From: Lacinutrix sp. C3R15
GTDB lineage: Bacteria > Bacteroidota > Bacteroidia > Flavobacteriales > Flavobacteriaceae
Direction of reading: 5' to 3'
Assembly (NCBI RefSeq): GCF_018860825.1
Contig: NZ_JAHKPZ010000012.1
Location: forward strand, 1 to 64,000
Length of the DNA stretch: 64,000 bases
Under the pieces are notes generated by a model. It made no database searches. It was not told the origin of the DNA and saw only the letters and a program-made list of their open reading frames with translations. The translations under genes and the position numbers were made by a program. Each line of letters begins with the position of its first letter. The first letter of the stretch is position 1. Shown here piece after piece: positions 35,211 through 45,017 of this stretch.

Positions 35211-35798
35211 ATGATTATTGTAATAGCTCCTGAAAAGGATATACCTAATGAAATAGAAATTCTTACACAGTTATTTAAAGCGGGTTTGCAATACTTTCAT
35301 TTTAGAAAACCAAATAAAGACTACCAAGCACATTGTGATTATTTAAATAGTATTGATAAACAGTATCACAATAGAATTATAGTACACTACCACCATAAAT
35401 TAATTAATGATTTTAATTTAAAAGGAATTCATTTTCAAGAACAGGAAAGAATAAATCATATTAATAATCCTGGTCAGTATTTTAAAGGACTAAACCTTTT
35501 TGGGAAAACGATTAGTTCTTCTTTTCATGAACCTAAAGATTTAGAGGATTGTTATTTTGAATTTGATTATCATTTACTAAGTCCAGTTTTTGCTTCTATA
35601 TCTAAAAAAGAAAAAATAGCTCGTGGTTTTGATGTGCACAGTATTGACAAGGTAATTATAGGAATGGGTGGAGTTACAGCAGATAATTTAGCTGCATTTG
35701 ATGCTTTAGGTTATCAAGGTGTGGGAGTTTTAGGTGGTATTTGGAATAATAAAACACCTATTACAGAATTTAAAAAAATGAAACAGCACTTTAAGTAA
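35211..35798 (+). CDS. Thiamine phosphate synthase/TenI-like protein (second of two)
   Basis: 195 aa, TIM-barrel of the same family as its upstream neighbour: LQYFHFRKPN, KGIHFQEQE, HLLSPVFASISKKEK and IGMGGVTADNL. It resembles the TenI branch (thiazole tautomerase) more than classical ThiE, so the pair could divide tautomerase and synthase roles. No other thi genes or TPP riboswitch were seen nearby. Confidence 0.78.
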   Translation: MIIVIAPEKDIPNEIEILTQLFKAGLQYFHFRKPNKDYQAHCDYLNSIDKQYHNRIIVHYHHKLINDFNLKGIHFQEQERINHINNPGQYFKGLNLFGKTISSSFHEPKDLEDCYFEFDYHLLSPVFASISKKEKIARGFDVHSIDKVIIGMGGVTADNLAAFDALGYQGVGVLGGIWNNKTPITEFKKMKQHFK

Positions 35799-35841
35799 TT
35801 TAGAGGTTTACCTACTAAAAACACAAAGTGCTTTTTATTTT
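35785..35841 (+). terminator. Terminator after the thiE-like genes
   Basis: AGCACTTT at the very end of the gene (35785-35792) pairs with AAAGTGCT (35825-35832), which is followed by TTTTATTTTT. A competing stem CTACTAAAAA / TTTTTAGTAG overlaps it. Confidence 0.55.
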
Positions 35842-35889
35842 TAGTAGTTTATATGAAATCAAAATCTCTTAAAAAACTATATTCGCGCC

Positions 35890-36792
35890 ATGTGGATGTA
35901 TTTAGGGCTTTTAGCCGCATTATTTTTAGGATTACATAACTTATGTAAAAAACATGCCGTTCAGGGTAATGAGGTTTTTCCTGTGCTTTTAGGTACAGTT
36001 TCTAGTGGATTTTTATTTGTAGCTACCTTTTATATACTGTCTATTTTCTATCCAGAATACGCAGCAAGTAATGGTTATGAATTTCAAGAAATTTCTTGGC
36101 AAACGCATGGTTTTATTTTTATAAAATCTGTAATTATGGCTAGTTCTTGGGTTTTAGCTTACCAGGCTTTAAAACATTTACCAATAACCATAGTTACACC
36201 AATACGTTCTGCTGGACCTTTTTTTACGTTTATTGGTGCTATTTTAATTTATAAAGAAAGTCCTAATTTGTTTCAGTGGATTGGTTTTTTCTTAATTATC
36301 TTTTCGGTACTACTCTATTCTAAAATAGGAAAAAAAGAAGGTATTAATTTTAAGAGAAATAAATGGATATTTGCCATTATAGCTGCTACTTTTTTAGGAG
36401 CTTCAAGTGGTTTGTATGATAAGTTTTTAATCCAGAACATAGCTCTAAATCCGCAAACCTTACAGTTTTGGTTCTGTTTATACACCATACTCATTTTATT
36501 ATTTATTCTATCTATAACTTGGTTTCCTTTTGCAGAAAAACGAAAAGCTTTTACCTTTAGATGGTCTATAATAGCTGTTGGTATTTTATTACAAGCTGCA
36601 GATTATTTTTATTTTAAAGCGTTACAAGATCCTGAAGCATTAATTATGTTGTTATCTGCTATAAAACGAAGCCAAATACTTATAGCTGTAGTTATTGGTG
36701 GATTAGTATTTAAAGAGCAAAATAAACGTAAAAAATTAATTCCTTTAGCCGGAATAATGCTTGGTGTATTTTTAATTTTATATTCTAATTAA
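35890..36792 (+). CDS. EamA/DMT-family transporter
   Basis: 300 aa with about ten hydrophobic helices in two homologous halves (residues 1-145 and 155-300), as in EamA transporters. Motifs PITIVTPIRSAGPFFTFIGA in half one and DPEALIMLLSAIKRSQILIA in half two mark the conserved helix 4/9 regions. An exporter or importer of small metabolites in the inner membrane; substrate unknown. Ends at a terminator. Confidence 0.87.
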   Translation: MWMYLGLLAALFLGLHNLCKKHAVQGNEVFPVLLGTVSSGFLFVATFYILSIFYPEYAASNGYEFQEISWQTHGFIFIKSVIMASSWVLAYQALKHLPITIVTPIRSAGPFFTFIGAILIYKESPNLFQWIGFFLIIFSVLLYSKIGKKEGINFKRNKWIFAIIAATFLGASSGLYDKFLIQNIALNPQTLQFWFCLYTILILLFILSITWFPFAEKRKAFTFRWSIIAVGILLQAADYFYFKALQDPEALIMLLSAIKRSQILIAVVIGGLVFKEQNKRKKLIPLAGIMLGVFLILYSN

Positions 36793-36823
36793 TTATACAG
36801 TTATAACTTTATAAAACAGAAAA

Positions 36824-36852
36824 GAGGATAACCATACAATTATCCTCCTTTC
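36824..36852 (+). terminator. Terminator after the EamA gene
   Basis: Perfect stem GAGGATAA / TTATCCTC with an 8-nt loop and a short CTTTCCT tail, 31 bp after the stop codon. Confidence 0.6.
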
Positions 36853-36877
36853 CTGCTATTAATCAAACTAAATTAAA

Positions 36878-37468
36878 CTAATCAATATCTATAATACCTA
36901 CCACTTCATAAGCTCTAACGCCATCAACTTGTACTTTTTCATATAAAACATTGGCATATTCATAATATGTTTGGTTGTCTATACTTACTTTTTCATAATC
37001 CTCTGGTAATTCATAAACAACTGTACCTATTTCAGGGTCTACAACTTCATATTCATTATTTATTTGTACATAAAATATACCGTTTGCGTTAAAATAAAAA
37101 CCATTATTATAAGCTATTCGCTTATAATGATCAGGTAATGCTTTTACTCTAAATCCAACCTTTGGAGCTATAACAATATAACGACCTCTAGATTGTGTAT
37201 AAAACTTATTATTGGCGTAATAATAGTTTTGTCCTTTGTGTTTAACTACTGTTTTATTTGGAACGTTTCTTACAGAAACCACCTTTCGCGTAGCTTTTTT
37301 ATAAGTAACTTTAGATCTAGGTATTCTGCTATTTGCTGTAGTTTTTTTTGTTGTCGTTGTTACAACTGTTTTTGCATTTGTAGTACGTCTTGTTTGTGCT
37401 GTAGTTGTTGCTGAAAAAGCCACAATACATACAATTGGTAAAATGAATGTTTTTATAAATGTTTTCAT
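36878..37468 (-). CDS. DUF6515-like exported protein
   Basis: 196 aa. Signal peptide (MKTFIKTFILPIVCIVAFSA-TTTAQ), a basic threonine-rich linker (residues 25-70), then three similar modules of about 40 residues, each with a Y-Y/F-N-x-F/I-Y or YYEY pattern and an aliphatic VV/VKALP segment. The pattern fits DUF6515 or a related Bacteroidetes envelope family. Probably a periplasmic or surface structural protein. Role unknown. Confidence 0.72.
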   Translation of the reverse strand: MKTFIKTFILPIVCIVAFSATTTAQTRRTTNAKTVVTTTTKKTTANSRIPRSKVTYKKATRKVVSVRNVPNKTVVKHKGQNYYYANNKFYTQSRGRYIVIAPKVGFRVKALPDHYKRIAYNNGFYFNANGIFYVQINNEYEVVDPEIGTVVYELPEDYEKVSIDNQTYYEYANVLYEKVQVDGVRAYEVVGIIDID

Positions 37469-37653
37469 AATTTTCTATAATTAAAAGGTTCTACATTTTT
37501 CTTTCACTATTAAGACTATGTCTCATTGTGATAGTTTAAAAGTAGCAGTATTTATTCTTAAGAAAAAAGAAACTAGAAATTTAGGCTAATTGTATCTACC
37601 AACTATGTAATTGTATAGATATGTTTTTTTTATATGTAATATTAAGGCATAAA

Positions 37654-37681
37654 AAAAGCATACCATTTAATGTATGCTTTT
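37654..37681 (-). terminator. Terminator of the EF-hand lipoprotein gene
   Basis: Perfect stem AAAAGCATAC / GTATGCTTTT with an 8-nt loop; on the minus strand it ends in a long T-run. It lies about 20 bp after the stop codon. Confidence 0.8.
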
Positions 37682-37702
37682 AAAAACTTTAGGATTTTTA
37701 TG

Positions 37703-38002
37703 TTATTTTAATAAGCCTAATAAACCTGTTAATTCTGTTAAGTTTAAGCTTGAATTACTATCTGTATCTAGTACGTTAAAATTTTCGGCAACAGAACCTA
37801 TTGCTTCTGTAGAACTAATAGCTTCATCATTATTGCTATCTAGTAAATTAAAAAGGGTAGAAATTTGCTGCACTGTAGAATTAGAGCTTAAAGAGCTTAA
37901 TAGTGTTGCAGCTTGTGATACTGTTGATGTATTAACATTTTTTACGCTATCACAACTAAATAAACCTATTGTAATTGCTATTGTAAGTACTAGTTTTTTC
38001 AT
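37703..38002 (-). CDS. Small EF-hand lipoprotein
   Basis: 99 aa from ATG 38002 (MKKLVLTIAITIGLFS-C). The mature protein contains two EF-hand-like calcium loops (LDSNNDEAISSTEA and LDTDSNSSLNLTEL). In both, the last acidic position (Glu) is present. It is likely a surface or periplasmic calcium-binding protein. A larger EF-hand lipoprotein lies at 40341-41780. Confidence 0.78.
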   Translation of the reverse strand: MKKLVLTIAITIGLFSCDSVKNVNTSTVSQAATLLSSLSSNSTVQQISTLFNLLDSNNDEAISSTEAIGSVAENFNVLDTDSNSSLNLTELTGLLGLLK

Positions 38003-38124
38003 AATTTGCATTTGTTTTGTTATTTTTTTTACAAAAATAACCTTCAGTTTTTTTAATAAACTATAAAATATACTTATGTTATTTATTAATCTATAAAAAG
38101 GGTGATTTTATAGACGAAATGTCT

Positions 38125-38853
38125 TTAAAGAGAATTATTATTTATATAATTTAAAAATTTTGGTTTGTATTGTTCAGAAACGGTTATACGCTGTTCATTA
38201 ATTATAATTTGGCTACGTTCTATAACATCAATATTGTTTAAGGAAACTATAAAAGAACGATGTACACGCATAAATTGTGTATCTGGTAATTCTTCTTCTA
38301 AAGACTTTAAACTCATTAAGGTTAAAACAGGTTTTGGATTATCTTTTAACCATATTTTAATATAATCTTTCAATCCTTCAAAATACAACACATCTGCAAG
38401 TTTGATACGTAGTTGTTTGTATTCAGATTTTACAAAAAGGAATTCTTTTTCTTCAGACACTAAACTTTTTTGTTTTCCTTTTACTAATGCAAACCAAGTA
38501 TTTGCCTTATTGGCTGCAGCTAAAAACTCAGCATAATCAAAAGGCTTTAAAAGATAATCTAAAGCTTCTACTTTAAAACCATCTAAAGCATATTGATCAA
38601 ATGCGGTTGTAAAAATTACACGTGTCTCTTTTGGTAGCATTTTAGAAAATTCTAAACCCGTTAAATCTGGCATTTGTATATCTAAAAACAATAAATCTAC
38701 TGGATGTTCTTTTATAAACTCCATCGCTTCCATAGCACTACTACATTTTTGTTTTAGCTCTAAAAAAGGTGTTTTCTCCACATAACTTTCTACTAAATTT
38801 AAAGCCATAGGCTCATCGTCTACAATAACACAGGTGATTTTTAAGTTTCTCAT
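38125..38853 (-). CDS. LytTR-family response regulator (second pair)
   Basis: 242 aa. Receiver domain with the acidic pair in VDDEPMALNLV and phosphoacceptor D in LFLDIQMPDL; C-terminal LytTR domain with FMRVHRSFIVSLNNI. Paired with the LytS-type kinase 3 bp upstream and lying downstream of the MacAB-TolC/DUF1566/DoxX genes, all on the same strand. Probably controls that pump or envelope set. Confidence 0.92.
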   Translation of the reverse strand: MRNLKITCVIVDDEPMALNLVESYVEKTPFLELKQKCSSAMEAMEFIKEHPVDLLFLDIQMPDLTGLEFSKMLPKETRVIFTTAFDQYALDGFKVEALDYLLKPFDYAEFLAAANKANTWFALVKGKQKSLVSEEKEFLFVKSEYKQLRIKLADVLYFEGLKDYIKIWLKDNPKPVLTLMSLKSLEEELPDTQFMRVHRSFIVSLNNIDVIERSQIIINEQRITVSEQYKPKFLNYINNNSL

Positions 38854-38856
38854 ATT

Positions 38857-39894
38857 TTAATGGGTTTGAATTTCTAAATGAGCAACAAAACGATCGTCTT
38901 TAACAAAAGTTTTAAAATCATTTTTATTTGGATACAGTAATTCTAATCGTTTTTCAATATTACTAATTCCTATTCCTGATCCACTTTTATCGTCTGTTTT
39001 TTTAGGAAAGTTATCATTTTCTATGGTAAATAAAACAGTTTTTTCATGGCATGTCATAGTAATATCTATTATACTTGGTTTACTTGCAGATACACCGTGT
39101 TTAAAAGCATTCTCAATTAAAGAAATAAATAACAAAGGTGCAATAGATACTCCTGTTTCTTCCGTTGGAAAATTATAGGTAACAATCGTTTTATCTGAAA
39201 CTCTAAGTTTCATTAAATCGATATATTTTTTCATAAAATCTATTTCTTTAGATAACGGAATAGATTCTACATTAGTTTCATACAACATATAACGCATCAA
39301 TTTACTTAAACTATGAATAGAAGTTTTAGCACGATCTGGCGAAATATCAACCATAGCATAAATATTATTTAACGAGTTAAAAAAGAAATGCGGTTGTAAC
39401 TGGTAATGTAAATGTTGTAGCTCTGATTTTAGCTTAAAATTAATAGCTTCCTTTCGTTCGTTTTCTGTTTTCACCCAACGTTTTGTGGTTTTTATGGCTA
39501 TTGAAAACAGTAATGGCGCCATATAAGATAACATTTGTATGTAAACAAACATTTTAAATGGTGGACCATTACCTTCGGCTGTATCTGGTCTTTTTTTATT
39601 AAGCTCTTCAAAAAAGGTAACTTCTATTTGTTCTTTTAAAAAGATAAAAAAAGCAATGATTACAACATTAATTAAAATAAATTGTGTTGTTTTTTTGGGA
39701 AATAAAAAACGGTCTATAAAAATAAAATAATTGATGTAAAAAATGCAAGCATAAAATAGTAATGGTATCCAGAAATGAGCAATAATTCTATTAATTTCTT
39801 GCTCTTGCCCATAGGATAAAAGATAAGGCATGCTAAATAAGACAAGCCAAACTAGAATGTGTGAAAGGATATTTATTTTTTTATTTTTATGCAT
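38857..39894 (-). CDS. LytS/YehU-type sensor histidine kinase (second pair)
   Basis: 345 aa. Four N-terminal membrane helices, then the phosphoacceptor region LQPHFFFNSLNNIYAMV and ATP-binding ENAFKHGVS and GSGIGISNIEKRL. It lies between doxX and the response-regulator gene. The ligand or signal is unknown. Confidence 0.92.
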   Translation of the reverse strand: MHKNKKINILSHILVWLVLFSMPYLLSYGQEQEINRIIAHFWIPLLFYACIFYINYFIFIDRFLFPKKTTQFILINVVIIAFFIFLKEQIEVTFFEELNKKRPDTAEGNGPPFKMFVYIQMLSYMAPLLFSIAIKTTKRWVKTENERKEAINFKLKSELQHLHYQLQPHFFFNSLNNIYAMVDISPDRAKTSIHSLSKLMRYMLYETNVESIPLSKEIDFMKKYIDLMKLRVSDKTIVTYNFPTEETGVSIAPLLFISLIENAFKHGVSASKPSIIDITMTCHEKTVLFTIENDNFPKKTDDKSGSGIGISNIEKRLELLYPNKNDFKTFVKDDRFVAHLEIQTH

Positions 39895-39910
39895 TTTAAA
39901 ATATTTATTG

Positions 39911-40309
39911 TTAATCCCACTTATTTAAAGTAGATACTGCATAGCTTCCAGAACCAGTAAAAAAGAATACTAAACCTCCAAATGCATATAACAAAAGTAA
40001 TTCAATTTCTAAACCTCCTGTTTTTGAAATAGCAAATATATGATGATAATGTGCTAAAACAAGTGCGGCAATCATACCAAAGAAAAACACTAAGGATGCT
40101 ATTCTTGTTCTAAACCCTATTATAATTAATATTGGTGCTACCAATTCAGTAACATACACACCATAGGCCAATATAGTTGGTAAACCAACTTCTGCAAGCA
40201 TATTTTCAATACCTGTTAAACTACTTAGCTTTGCAATGCCATGAAATAACATTAGTCCTGCTATTATTATTCTTAATAGTAATAATCCGAAGTTTATATC
40301 TTTTTTCAT
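39911..40309 (-). CDS. DoxX-family membrane protein
   Basis: 132 aa with four hydrophobic helices. The N-terminal segment LLLRIIIAGLMLFHGIAKL and the following GLPTILAYGVYVTELVAPI match DoxX-type proteins, small inner-membrane proteins linked to redox or electron transport. The gene lies 16 bp upstream of the histidine kinase and 31 bp after the DUF1566 gene. Confidence 0.85.
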   Translation of the reverse strand: MKKDINFGLLLLRIIIAGLMLFHGIAKLSSLTGIENMLAEVGLPTILAYGVYVTELVAPILIIIGFRTRIASLVFFFGMIAALVLAHYHHIFAISKTGGLEIELLLLYAFGGLVFFFTGSGSYAVSTLNKWD

Positions 40310-40340
40310 AATAGTAATTATTTAAATTTAAGAGCTGCTT

Positions 40341-41780
40341 TTATTTTACATTTCTAACCAATCGAACATAATTATTTATACGCTCTTCATTTTGAACCGC
40401 TGGTCCATCTTTAACTTTAGTATCAAAACGCACTGCACCTGCTCCATGTATATCTTCACCATCATGATCTACTGCATATCCAAAAGCAACATAATCTGCA
40501 AAATACATTCCGCTTACTTTTTCGCTTCCTGCAGATGTACTAGTCCAAAAGTAAGGATAATCCTTATTTCCAGCTTCATTTGTAATTTTAGAAATATCAA
40601 AATAAGTGGTATCAATAGCAGGAAATATTCCTGAATAGTCTACAATACTTTGTAACTCCTTTACATTTGGTAAGCGCCAATCGGTATAGCCCGCAAATTC
40701 TGAATCTTCTGCATAAGCAAGTGCTTCTTCCCAATGCATTCCTGTTTTACTATCTGTTTTAGACCACATTAATCCCGTGGCTTTATCTGTTATGGTATTA
40801 TTACCGTTATCGATAAAATCATTTACACCATAAATTCCTCCACGAACGGCACGTACATACCGTCTGCCATCTAAGGCTTTAATATGACCTGTCCAATCGT
40901 TCACGATAAAGGCGACACGCTTTTTAGATTCTGCTGTATTTACCAAATAGAAATTACTAGACCAAGTATGTTGTTCTCTTTGCTCCTTACCATCACTACT
41001 TACTAAATGAAAATATTCCGTATCTATATATGGCCAACCTGTAGATTGGTTTCTTATAGACCAAAGTTCTTTAATGCTTGGCAAACGCCAATCTGTATAT
41101 CCACCAAGTGTCAGGTTTTCACAATATGCTGCAGCTTCCACCCAGCCTTTAGCTTCGGTAGATTGCTCTTGTGCCCACATTAAACCAGTAACATTATCGG
41201 TAACTGTACCATTGCCATGGTCTGTGTACGACATGTTTTCTCCGCTCTGATAATTTCCATCTTGCCCATAAAAAGCATCACCAGGTTGTAAATTACTTAA
41301 TGTTTTACCAACGGCATCATACGTTTTTACTTGTCCTGTGGTTGGTAATACATAATTTTTTTCGGATAGTTTTATTTCTTTATTATCCTGGCTATTCAAT
41401 GTTGCAAGCACCTCTTCTATTGAAGGTAATTGTTTGTCATTTCTTGGAGGTCTGCCATTTTCATTAGCTTCTGGCTTTGGGGCATTATTTAATTCGGTTT
41501 CTGTAATAAAACCATCGGTATTGGCGTCTATTTTTGAAAAATCATTTTTTAAAGGACCTTTTACCTCGCTTTCAGATAATTTTCCATCCTTATCACTGTC
41601 CATTTCTGTTAGCATGTCTGCTATAGATGGTCGTTCTCCTCCTTCAGGCCTTTGCTCATGTGCACCTTGTTCTTGTTGACTTTGTTCTTGTTGCTCTTTT
41701 TTTTGCTTAGAACCACAAGCTGTAAATAAGACTAAAACCATAACTAGGATGCCTATTTTTGTAATACTTAGATATTTCAT
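40341..41780 (-). CDS. DUF1566 lipoprotein with EF-hands and two Lcl-like domains
   Basis: 479 aa. Signal peptide with lipobox (LFTAC), a Gln/Glu-rich linker, then two EF-hand loops (MDSDKDGKLSESE and IDANTDGFITETE) at about residues 60-105. After a linker come two repeats of the DUF1566 (Lcl C-terminal) domain, each with GLMW, W-E-A-x-AY, GGYTDWRLPS/N and K-EL motifs. Likely a surface calcium-binding protein. It lies inside the pump/two-component gene set. Confidence 0.87.
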   Translation of the reverse strand: MKYLSITKIGILVMVLVLFTACGSKQKKEQQEQSQQEQGAHEQRPEGGERPSIADMLTEMDSDKDGKLSESEVKGPLKNDFSKIDANTDGFITETELNNAPKPEANENGRPPRNDKQLPSIEEVLATLNSQDNKEIKLSEKNYVLPTTGQVKTYDAVGKTLSNLQPGDAFYGQDGNYQSGENMSYTDHGNGTVTDNVTGLMWAQEQSTEAKGWVEAAAYCENLTLGGYTDWRLPSIKELWSIRNQSTGWPYIDTEYFHLVSSDGKEQREQHTWSSNFYLVNTAESKKRVAFIVNDWTGHIKALDGRRYVRAVRGGIYGVNDFIDNGNNTITDKATGLMWSKTDSKTGMHWEEALAYAEDSEFAGYTDWRLPNVKELQSIVDYSGIFPAIDTTYFDISKITNEAGNKDYPYFWTSTSAGSEKVSGMYFADYVAFGYAVDHDGEDIHGAGAVRFDTKVKDGPAVQNEERINNYVRLVRNVK

Positions 41781-41829
41781 AATTATTGTATTTAGGATGT
41801 ATATTGTTTTAACAAAAGCTATACGTTTG

Positions 41830-43050
41830 TTACTCGTAACGTAAAGCGGTAATTGGATCTAAAGCGGAAGCTTTTCTTGCAGGATACCAACCAAAAAAGA
41901 TACCTGTTATAGCACAAACGGCAAACGAAATTACGATAGAATATAAGGCAACACTTGTAGGCCAATTTAAAAATTTCTCAATAAAAACAGTTGCTCCAAG
42001 ACCTAAGATTACACCTAAAACACCACCTGTTATACTAATTAAAATGGCTTCAATTAAAAATTGCATTAAAATATCAGACCCTTTTCCTCCTACAGCCATT
42101 CGTAGTCCAATTTCTTTAGTTCGTTCTTTTACAGAAACGTACATAATATTCATAATACCAATTCCTCCAATTAATAAGGAAATACTTGCAACTGCTACTA
42201 ATAAAACCGTAAGCATTTCTGAGGTTGAACTAAAAGTAGAAATTAATTCTTCCATAGAACGAACTGTAAAATCATCCTCTTCACTATCCATTAATTTATG
42301 TTGTTCACGTAAAATGGCTGTGACTTGTTCTACGGCTTCTGGCGCATCATCTTCACTAATTGCAGAAGCCATTATTTGATTTAAATAATCTATAGCTAAA
42401 ATTCGTTTTTGTACTGTTGTAAATGGCGCAATAACGACATCGTCTTGATCTTGACCAAAAGTGTTTTCTCCTTTTTCTTCTAAAACACCAATGACTTTAA
42501 ACGGAATATTATCAAAACGAATCATTTGCCCTACAGGTTCTTGCCCATCTGGAAATACATTATCAACAACGGTTTGACCTATTAAAGCAACCTTAGAAGC
42601 CGATTTCACTTCTGCATCTGTAAACATACTTCCGCTTTGTAAACCAACTACTTTTATATTTAAATATTCAGGATTTACACCATAAATAGTACTTGGCCAG
42701 TTGTTAGAACCATTAATTACTTGTCCTCCACCATTTACAACAGGTGTTATATAACTAAGTAAATCTGTTTGTTCTTTTATTTCTTGATAATCTGCCAGTG
42801 TTAATGTTTGTACATCACCACCACTACCTCTAGCAGGACCTCTATCATCAGCACCAGGTCTTATGGTTATCATGTTTGAACCCATGGCTGAAATTGTGGT
42901 ACGGATACTTTCTTTTGATCCTTCACCAATAGCTAACATAGCAATTACAGATGCTACACCAATGATGATTCCTAACATGGTAAGCAAGGTTCTTGTTTTA
43001 TTAAGAACAATTGCTTTTGTTGCAATTTTAAATAAATTATATAGTCTCAT
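41830..43050 (-). CDS. macB: MacB-type ABC transporter permease
   Basis: 406 aa. N-terminal membrane helix with LTMLGIIIGVASVIAM, a large periplasmic domain (about residues 45-280) and three C-terminal helices (SLLIGGIGIMNIMYVSV ... ), ending in GWYPARKASALDPITALRYE, the FtsX/MacB signature. It works with the separate ATPase next to it as a MacB pump that, with MacA and TolC, exports antibiotics, peptides or lipids. Start 3 bp from the ATPase stop. Confidence 0.9.
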   Translation of the reverse strand: MRLYNLFKIATKAIVLNKTRTLLTMLGIIIGVASVIAMLAIGEGSKESIRTTISAMGSNMITIRPGADDRGPARGSGGDVQTLTLADYQEIKEQTDLLSYITPVVNGGGQVINGSNNWPSTIYGVNPEYLNIKVVGLQSGSMFTDAEVKSASKVALIGQTVVDNVFPDGQEPVGQMIRFDNIPFKVIGVLEEKGENTFGQDQDDVVIAPFTTVQKRILAIDYLNQIMASAISEDDAPEAVEQVTAILREQHKLMDSEEDDFTVRSMEELISTFSSTSEMLTVLLVAVASISLLIGGIGIMNIMYVSVKERTKEIGLRMAVGGKGSDILMQFLIEAILISITGGVLGVILGLGATVFIEKFLNWPTSVALYSIVISFAVCAITGIFFGWYPARKASALDPITALRYE

Positions 43051-43052
43051 AA

Positions 43053-43796
43053 TTAATCATCTTGTTTAGGTAATTTGGCTAACTCTTTTGCAGCAGATTG
43101 TACATTTTGATTTTGATAATCTTGCATGATTTCACCATCTTTTAATACTATTGTCCTGCTACTAAAGGTTGCTATATCTGGTTCATGTGTAACAAAAGTG
43201 ATGGTAATTCCTTTTTTATTTAATTCTTGAAACAAGGACATAATTTCATAAGATGTTCTTGTATCTAAGTTTCCTGTAGCTTCATCTGCCAGAATCATTA
43301 CCGGATTATTCACTAACGATCTGGCAATGGCAACACGCTGTTGTTGTCCTCCTGAAAGTTGCGATGGTGTATGATGTAAACGTTCTCCTAAACCAACCAT
43401 TTCTAATGCATTTATAGCGCGTTTTCTACGTTCTTCGGTAGATACTTTGCTGTTGTATAAAAGTGGTAATTCTACGTTTTCTATTGCAGATGTTCTTGCT
43501 AACAAATTATACGATTGAAAAATAAAACCAATCTTTTCATTTCTAATGGTTGCTAATTCGTTTCTAGATAAATCTTTAACACTCACACCATCAATTTCAT
43601 AGGTTCCAGAAGTTGGTTGATCTAAACATCCTAAAATGTTTAGCATGGTACTTTTTCCGGATCCACTAGAACCCATTATGGTTACAAACTCTCCTTCTTT
43701 TATAGAAAATGAAATCCCTCGTAATGCGTGAACCGTTTCGGTTCCCATAGTAAACTCTCGTTTTAAATCTTCTATTTTAATGATTTCTTTACTCAT
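43053..43796 (-). CDS. MacB-type ABC transporter ATP-binding protein
   Basis: 247 aa from ATG 43796 ([18 protein letters not shown]). A longer reading from 43850 runs into the macA coding region and is not needed. Walker [23 protein letters not shown] signature and Walker [14 protein letters not shown] are intact. LolD/MacB type that energises the separate permease. It starts 7 bp after the macA stop. Confidence 0.92.
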   Translation of the reverse strand: MSKEIIKIEDLKREFTMGTETVHALRGISFSIKEGEFVTIMGSSGSGKSTMLNILGCLDQPTSGTYEIDGVSVKDLSRNELATIRNEKIGFIFQSYNLLARTSAIENVELPLLYNSKVSTEERRKRAINALEMVGLGERLHHTPSQLSGGQQQRVAIARSLVNNPVMILADEATGNLDTRTSYEIMSLFQELNKKGITITFVTHEPDIATFSSRTIVLKDGEIMQDYQNQNVQSAAKELAKLPKQDD

Positions 43797-43803
43797 GGTT
43801 TTT

Positions 43804-45006
43804 CTATTTTTTCTTAGCTCCTGGACGTTGTGGCATAAATGGACTTTCATTAGTTCCTGGAGGATTAGCTTGAGATTTAGAAATTGCTTTTAAGCTGTAT
43901 ACCAACTCATCTCCTTGACTAATACCGCTTAAAACTTGCACATTTACTCCGTCACTTGCTCCTAGTGTAACTGTTTTAGAAGTAATGCTTCTGTCTTTAC
44001 CTAATACCCAAAGTGTAGTTTCTTTATTTGAAGATTCACTTGTATTATTAGATAAATTATGATGTGTATTATATGTTGCTAAAGTTTCAGGATCTGGTTT
44101 AAAGTTAATGGCTTTAGCTTCTGCAGTTAATACATCTTTTAATTCTAATGTGTAAATTGAAATAGTTGCAGTTAATCCTGGTTTAAGTTTTAAATCTTCA
44201 TTTTCTGCTTTAATTACAACAGTATAAGTTACTACATTTGAGGTTACTGTAGGATCTAAACGAACTTGTGTTACCACACCATTAAATGTTTCTCCTATAT
44301 AAGCATCTACTGTAAACTCTACACGTTGTCCTTCTTTAACTTGTCCTATATCAGCTTCATCTACGTCTGCTTCTACTTGCATTTCTTTTAAATCTTGAGC
44401 AATTGTAAAAAGCGTTGGTGTACTATAACTAGCTGCTACTGTTTGTCCTTCTTCTATATCTCTTGATAAAACAACACCATCTATTGGCGAATAAATATTT
44501 GCATAGCCTAAATTGGTTCTTGCAGATTGTAAATCGGAATAACGTTGTGTGACTGTTCCTTTTGCTGTTTCATAATTGTAGGCAGCGTCATCAAAATCAG
44601 ATTTACTAATAACTTGATTATCAAATAGCGTTTTTTGTCTTTCGTAAATAGTTTTAGTATAATTTCTTTGACTAACCGCATTATCATAAGCTGCTTGTGC
44701 TTGTGTAAGTGAAGCTTTTAGGTTTGTTTTATCTAATTCAGCAATAAGCTGTCCTTCTTTTACTTGACTATTATAATCTACATATACTTTTTCTACTACT
44801 CCAGAAACCTGTGTACCAACATCTACTTGGTTTATAGGTTCAATAGTTCCTGTTGCTGTAACCATTGTAGTTACATTAGCTTTTTTAGCTGTAACGGATT
44901 TAGCTTCTATAATTATAGCATCATCTCCTTGTATAAAAAAGAATGCTGTTATACCTAGAGCGATTAAAACAATGATGCTTATAATGATTTTCTTATTGTT
45001 TTTCAT
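43804..45006 (-). CDS. macA: MacA-type periplasmic adaptor (membrane fusion protein)
   Basis: 400 aa. N-terminal membrane anchor (IIISIIVLIALGITAFFFI), barrel-sandwich halves around GTIEPINQVDVGTQVSGVVE and IYSPIDGVVLSRDIEEGQ, a coiled-coil hairpin (about 90-160) and a C-terminal beta domain. It links the inner-membrane MacB complex with TolC. The C-terminus is rich in Pro and Lys. Confidence 0.92.
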   Translation of the reverse strand: MKNNKKIIISIIVLIALGITAFFFIQGDDAIIIEAKSVTAKKANVTTMVTATGTIEPINQVDVGTQVSGVVEKVYVDYNSQVKEGQLIAELDKTNLKASLTQAQAAYDNAVSQRNYTKTIYERQKTLFDNQVISKSDFDDAAYNYETAKGTVTQRYSDLQSARTNLGYANIYSPIDGVVLSRDIEEGQTVAASYSTPTLFTIAQDLKEMQVEADVDEADIGQVKEGQRVEFTVDAYIGETFNGVVTQVRLDPTVTSNVVTYTVVIKAENEDLKLKPGLTATISIYTLELKDVLTAEAKAINFKPDPETLATYNTHHNLSNNTSESSNKETTLWVLGKDRSITSKTVTLGASDGVNVQVLSGISQGDELVYSLKAISKSQANPPGTNESPFMPQRPGAKKK

Positions 45007-45017
45007 AATACTGTTGA

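Noticed and set aside
43797-43850. Longer N-terminus of the MacB ATPase from 43850
   Set aside because: It runs inside the 3' end of macA and adds residues without family similarity; ATG 43796 is 7 bp after the macA stop.
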